Assembly: GCA_964370305.1 (NCBI GenBank)
Contig: CAYJIU010000100.1
Span: 1 to 6,518 of the forward strand
From: CAYJAD01 sp964370305
GTDB taxonomy: Bacteria; Desulfobacterota; Desulfovibrionia; Desulfovibrionales; Desulfovibrionaceae
Reading direction: 5' to 3'
Length of the DNA stretch: 6,518 nucleotides
The translations under genes and the position numbers were made by a program. Below, in pieces: positions 4,159-6,518 of this stretch. The notes under the pieces are model-generated. The model worked only from the letters and a program-made list of their open reading frames with translations. It ran no database searches and was not told the origin of the DNA. The first letter of the stretch is position 1; every line of letters begins with the position of its first letter.

Positions 4159-5931
4159 GTGAAAAATTGGATTTTTAGAGGTGAAAATGACCCTACTGAG
4201 CAGGGGCCAAACAATCACGCAACAGGCATAAATCAACTCGTCAATGATAATCATTCGGATATGGCCAATATATTGGGTATATCGTCTTTGTTTTTGCAAA
4301 TCCTTAAATTACGCGGTGTTACTGATTTAAAAACGGTGCAGGACTTTCTTTCGCCTAACTTGCGCTTGCTTGCTCCCTTGCAGTCTTGGCCGGGGGTGGT
4401 GGAGTCAGCTGAGGTCTTGGTTAAAGCATTGCAAAGCGGTAAAAAATTAGCGGTGTGGGGTGACTATGATGTGGACGGGATTACCTCATCTTGTTTGGTA
4501 AAGGATGTATTAGAAGGGCACGGTTTTTCGATCGTGACGCACATCCCTCATCGTAGTGATGAGGGGTATGGACTTAATATTACTAGTATTAATATGCTTG
4601 CAAAGCAAGGGGTTGAGGTTTTACTCACGGTGGATTGTGGTATTTCTGACTGTGAAAGTATTGCTCATGCCAAAGAGCTTGGCATGACTGTAGTTGTTTC
4701 TGACCACCACTTACCGCCAGATATTTTGCCAAACGCCGATGCCATTTGTAACCCGCGCTTGGCAGATTGCCCTTGTCCGCATCTTGCGGGTGTGGGGGTA
4801 GCGTTTTTTTTGATGTGTGCGGTAAATGCAAAATTGCAAGAAATTACCCAAAAAACATATGACATGCGTGATGTGCTTGATCTTGTGGCTCTTGGCACCT
4901 TGGCAGATGTAGTTTTATTACAAGGTCAAAATAGGATTTTAGTTAAAAATGGTCTGCTTAAGATTGCTGATGCCAAGCGTATTGGGCTTGCGGCCTTAAA
5001 ACGTGTGTGTAATTATGATGCGGCTGAAAAAATAGGTTCAGGGCAGGTGGTGTTTACCCTTGCTCCGCGCATTAATGCAGCAGGTCGCATGGGCTCTGCC
5101 AAGCTTGCTTTGGAGCTTTTGCACGCTAAAGATATGGATGAGGCTATGGATTTAGCACGTAAGCTTGATGCCATGAATACCGAACGCAGAAAAGAGGAAG
5201 AAAGCGTATATGAAGAGGCCCGTGCTCAAGCTCTAACCCAATTGGATAGGGCTAGTTTTGTGCTCTACGCTGGGCATTGGCATCCTGGCATCATCGGTAT
5301 AGTGGCTTCGCGTATAGTGGATGAATTTTACCGCCCAACACTTATACTTTGTGATGGTATGGGCTCCATTAAAGGCTCAGGACGCTCCATTAAAGATTTT
5401 CACCTACATGAAGGGCTTACAAAAATATCAGATCTTTTTCTGAATTATGGTGGTCATAAGCTAGCAGCAGGATTGAGTATTGACCCCAAAAATTTTGATG
5501 CTCTATGTACACGCTTTGAGAGCGTTGTGCGCGAAAGTCTTGGAGATGAGCTACCAAAACCAAGCTTAAACTTGGAGCTGACTTTAGATTTTTTAGCGGC
5601 CAGCAATGCTATTTTTTTGAATGAACTTGAGCTATTACAGCCGTTTGGAATGGGTAATGCGCAGCCTGTTTTTGCATCCTTGCCATTATTTGTAAAAAAT
5701 GTACGCGCATTTGGGGCAAAAAAAAATCACGCTCTTTTGGAAGTTACAGAGGAAAAAAGCGGTATAACTCTTTTTGCCAAAGCTTGGGGTAAGGCGCATA
5801 TATATACGAAAGATTATTGCAAAAAATATATTAAAATGGCCTATACACCTGTGTTTAATACATATCATAATGTCACATCCATCGAGTTACATATTAAAGA
5901 CCTTTATGTAGTGGATGGCGTGGATAGTTAA
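4159..5931 (+). CDS. recJ: Single-stranded-DNA-specific exonuclease RecJ
   Basis: A 590-residue RecJ, similar to E. coli RecJ (577). It degrades single-stranded DNA 5' to 3' in recombinational repair and mismatch repair. The DHH domain motifs are intact: GDYDVDG (101-107), TVDCGIS (157-163, Asp159), SDHH (181-184) and LGTLADVV (245-252). The DHHA1 domain has WHPGIIGIVASRI (374-386), GSGRS (406-410) and YGGHKLAAGLS (430-440). The C-terminal OB-like domain contains LLQPFGMGNAQPVF (492-505). The start is the GTG at 4159: an in-frame TGA at 4150-4152 closes the frame just upstream, and this start keeps the short WxxR segment (residues 4-7) before the core. It has no convincing Shine-Dalgarno. The next in-frame ATG (4261, residue 35) would also keep all catalytic motifs, so the exact start is uncertain. 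Runs of eight T (4804-4811) and nine A (5718-5726) lie in the gene. Confidence 0.95.
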   Translation: MKNWIFRGENDPTEQGPNNHATGINQLVNDNHSDMANILGISSLFLQILKLRGVTDLKTVQDFLSPNLRLLAPLQSWPGVVESAEVLVKALQSGKKLAVWGDYDVDGITSSCLVKDVLEGHGFSIVTHIPHRSDEGYGLNITSINMLAKQGVEVLLTVDCGISDCESIAHAKELGMTVVVSDHHLPPDILPNADAICNPRLADCPCPHLAGVGVAFFLMCAVNAKLQEITQKTYDMRDVLDLVALGTLADVVLLQGQNRILVKNGLLKIADAKRIGLAALKRVCNYDAAEKIGSGQVVFTLAPRINAAGRMGSAKLALELLHAKDMDEAMDLARKLDAMNTERRKEEESVYEEARAQALTQLDRASFVLYAGHWHPGIIGIVASRIVDEFYRPTLILCDGMGSIKGSGRSIKDFHLHEGLTKISDLFLNYGGHKLAAGLSIDPKNFDALCTRFESVVRESLGDELPKPSLNLELTLDFLAASNAIFLNELELLQPFGMGNAQPVFASLPLFVKNVRAFGAKKNHALLEVTEEKSGITLFAKAWGKAHIYTKDYCKKYIKMAYTPVFNTYHNVTSIELHIKDLYVVDGVDS

Positions 5932-5966
5932 TGATATGCAGAATTTAAAGTTTGAGTGAGGTGCAT

Positions 5967-6440
5967 ATGAATACTTGTCCGCATTGTGGGCGTGAGCCTA
6001 ATTCTTCTAAGCCACGTTGCGCCAATTGTCCTGCAGATATAGCAACACAATCCGAGCATGTGGAGCACAATCATCAAGTAATTGAACCTGAAGTGGTTGG
6101 AAGCCGCGATGGCAGTAGGCAATATGAGCAAAGCCAATGGACGCAAGATGGGGCTACATTTAAGACTTGGACATTTAAGCAATATGGCTCAAACCTTGGG
6201 GCAACTCGTAATGACTCATGTTTGCCCGGTTTCATAACCCTTGGCATAGCCCTAAGCCTAGGCATACAGTTTGGTCTTTTAGCAAGCATTGGCTTTTTGG
6301 TTTTTTATGCTATTTGTAGTGGCATAGGCTTTTTTGTGACCATGCGACGTATGGTAGAGGGTAAGGCTACGTCCCCTTGGGTGGGGCGTATGTTGGTCTG
6401 GATTGTCAGTGCCTTTGTGACCATTGGGCTTGCATCGTGA
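5967..6440 (+). CDS. Zinc-ribbon membrane protein of unknown function
   Basis: A 157-residue protein I do not recognise as a named family. The N-terminus MNTCPHCGREPNSSKPRCANC is a four-cysteine zinc ribbon: C4-x2-C7 and C18-x2-C21. A polar linker rich in Gln, Glu, His and Asp (about 22-85) includes FKTWTFKQYG. The C-terminal half is hydrophobic: residues 89-126 are long enough for two closely spaced membrane helices, then a short basic loop (RRMVEGK), then a third helix (142-157) that runs to the stop. The layout predicts an inner-membrane protein with the ribbon probably cytoplasmic. The start at 5967 is preferred because GAGG (5958-5961) lies five bases upstream; a TTG at 5952 would add five residues but lacks a site. 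It follows recJ by 35 bases in the same direction and may be co-transcribed. No function is proposed. Confidence 0.75.
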   Translation: MNTCPHCGREPNSSKPRCANCPADIATQSEHVEHNHQVIEPEVVGSRDGSRQYEQSQWTQDGATFKTWTFKQYGSNLGATRNDSCLPGFITLGIALSLGIQFGLLASIGFLVFYAICSGIGFFVTMRRMVEGKATSPWVGRMLVWIVSAFVTIGLAS

Positions 6441-6447
6441 TGTGTTG

Positions 6448-6464
6448 CCTTAATGTCAATAAGG
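6448..6464. repeat. Short inverted repeat after the last gene
   Basis: CCTTA (6448-6452) and TAAGG (6460-6464) pair around a seven-base loop, eight bases after the stop of the zinc-ribbon membrane gene. The stem is only 5 bp and no T run follows (GTAGCATTTG), so it is at best a weak 3' hairpin. From here to the window end (6518) no coding signal or promoter can be supported. Confidence 0.2.
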
Positions 6465-6518
6465 GTAGCATTTGAAAGGTAGTGTTTTACTCTGCTCCGC
6501 ATCTGCTAATTCTAATTT

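Noticed and set aside
5928..6289. Minus-strand open frames opposite the zinc-ribbon membrane gene
   Set aside because: The plus-strand frame has a clear zinc ribbon, membrane helices and a ribosome site; the opposite frames have no motifs.
1..6518. Mobile element, CRISPR array, toxin-antitoxin or defence island
   Set aside because: No transposase, integrase, regularly spaced repeats, tRNA or known defence domains appear; the gene content is core metabolism and repair in a conserved order.

Overview
The window reads as an ordinary chromosomal segment of a Gram-negative anaerobe. The best fit is a Desulfovibrionaceae-type sulfate reducer, or a relative, with an AT-leaning genome. That placement rests on gene order (FmdB zinc ribbon, then yicC, remA-like, gmk, pyrF, a TPR protein and recJ) and on how the proteins read. 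YicC ends in a motif with the cysteine-containing form NTCGNK, and the TPR protein has a distinctive N-terminal block that I associate with Desulfovibrio. Both are recollections of family sequences, not search results.

Layout. At the left edge, on the minus strand, is the first 36 codons of a DJ-1/PfpI-family protein, cut by the window end. It diverges from a small FmdB-type zinc-ribbon gene (252-491). The 142-base region between them carries a perfect 7-bp inverted repeat that overlaps a plausible sigma70 promoter. A 205-base gap (492-696) follows, with a perfect 9-bp hairpin and a weak promoter candidate. Next comes a tight co-directional cluster: yicC (697-1578), remA-like DUF370 (1586-1858), gmk (1875-2498) and pyrF (2501-3199), with gaps of 7, 16 and 2 bases. 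A 60-base gap holding a plausible promoter leads into the TPR gene (3260-4093), then recJ (4159-5931) and a small zinc-ribbon membrane protein (5967-6440). The last 78 bases hold no gene I can support.

Together the genes cover RNA turnover (YicC), nucleotide synthesis (Gmk makes GDP/dGDP, PyrF makes UMP), a small DNA-binding regulator (RemA-like) and single-strand DNA degradation in repair (RecJ). The yicC-remA-gmk order is also the well-known order in Firmicutes, so it is an old and widely kept neighbourhood.

No mobile element, CRISPR array, tRNA, rRNA or defence system is visible, and I do not see a new multi-gene system. The points worth a second look are small: the gmk Shine-Dalgarno placed exactly in the loop of a perfect 8-bp hairpin, the palindrome between the divergent genes, phased A/T tracts over a recJ GTG start that lacks a good ribosome site, and two proteins (the TPR N-terminus and the zinc-ribbon membrane protein) with no assigned function.
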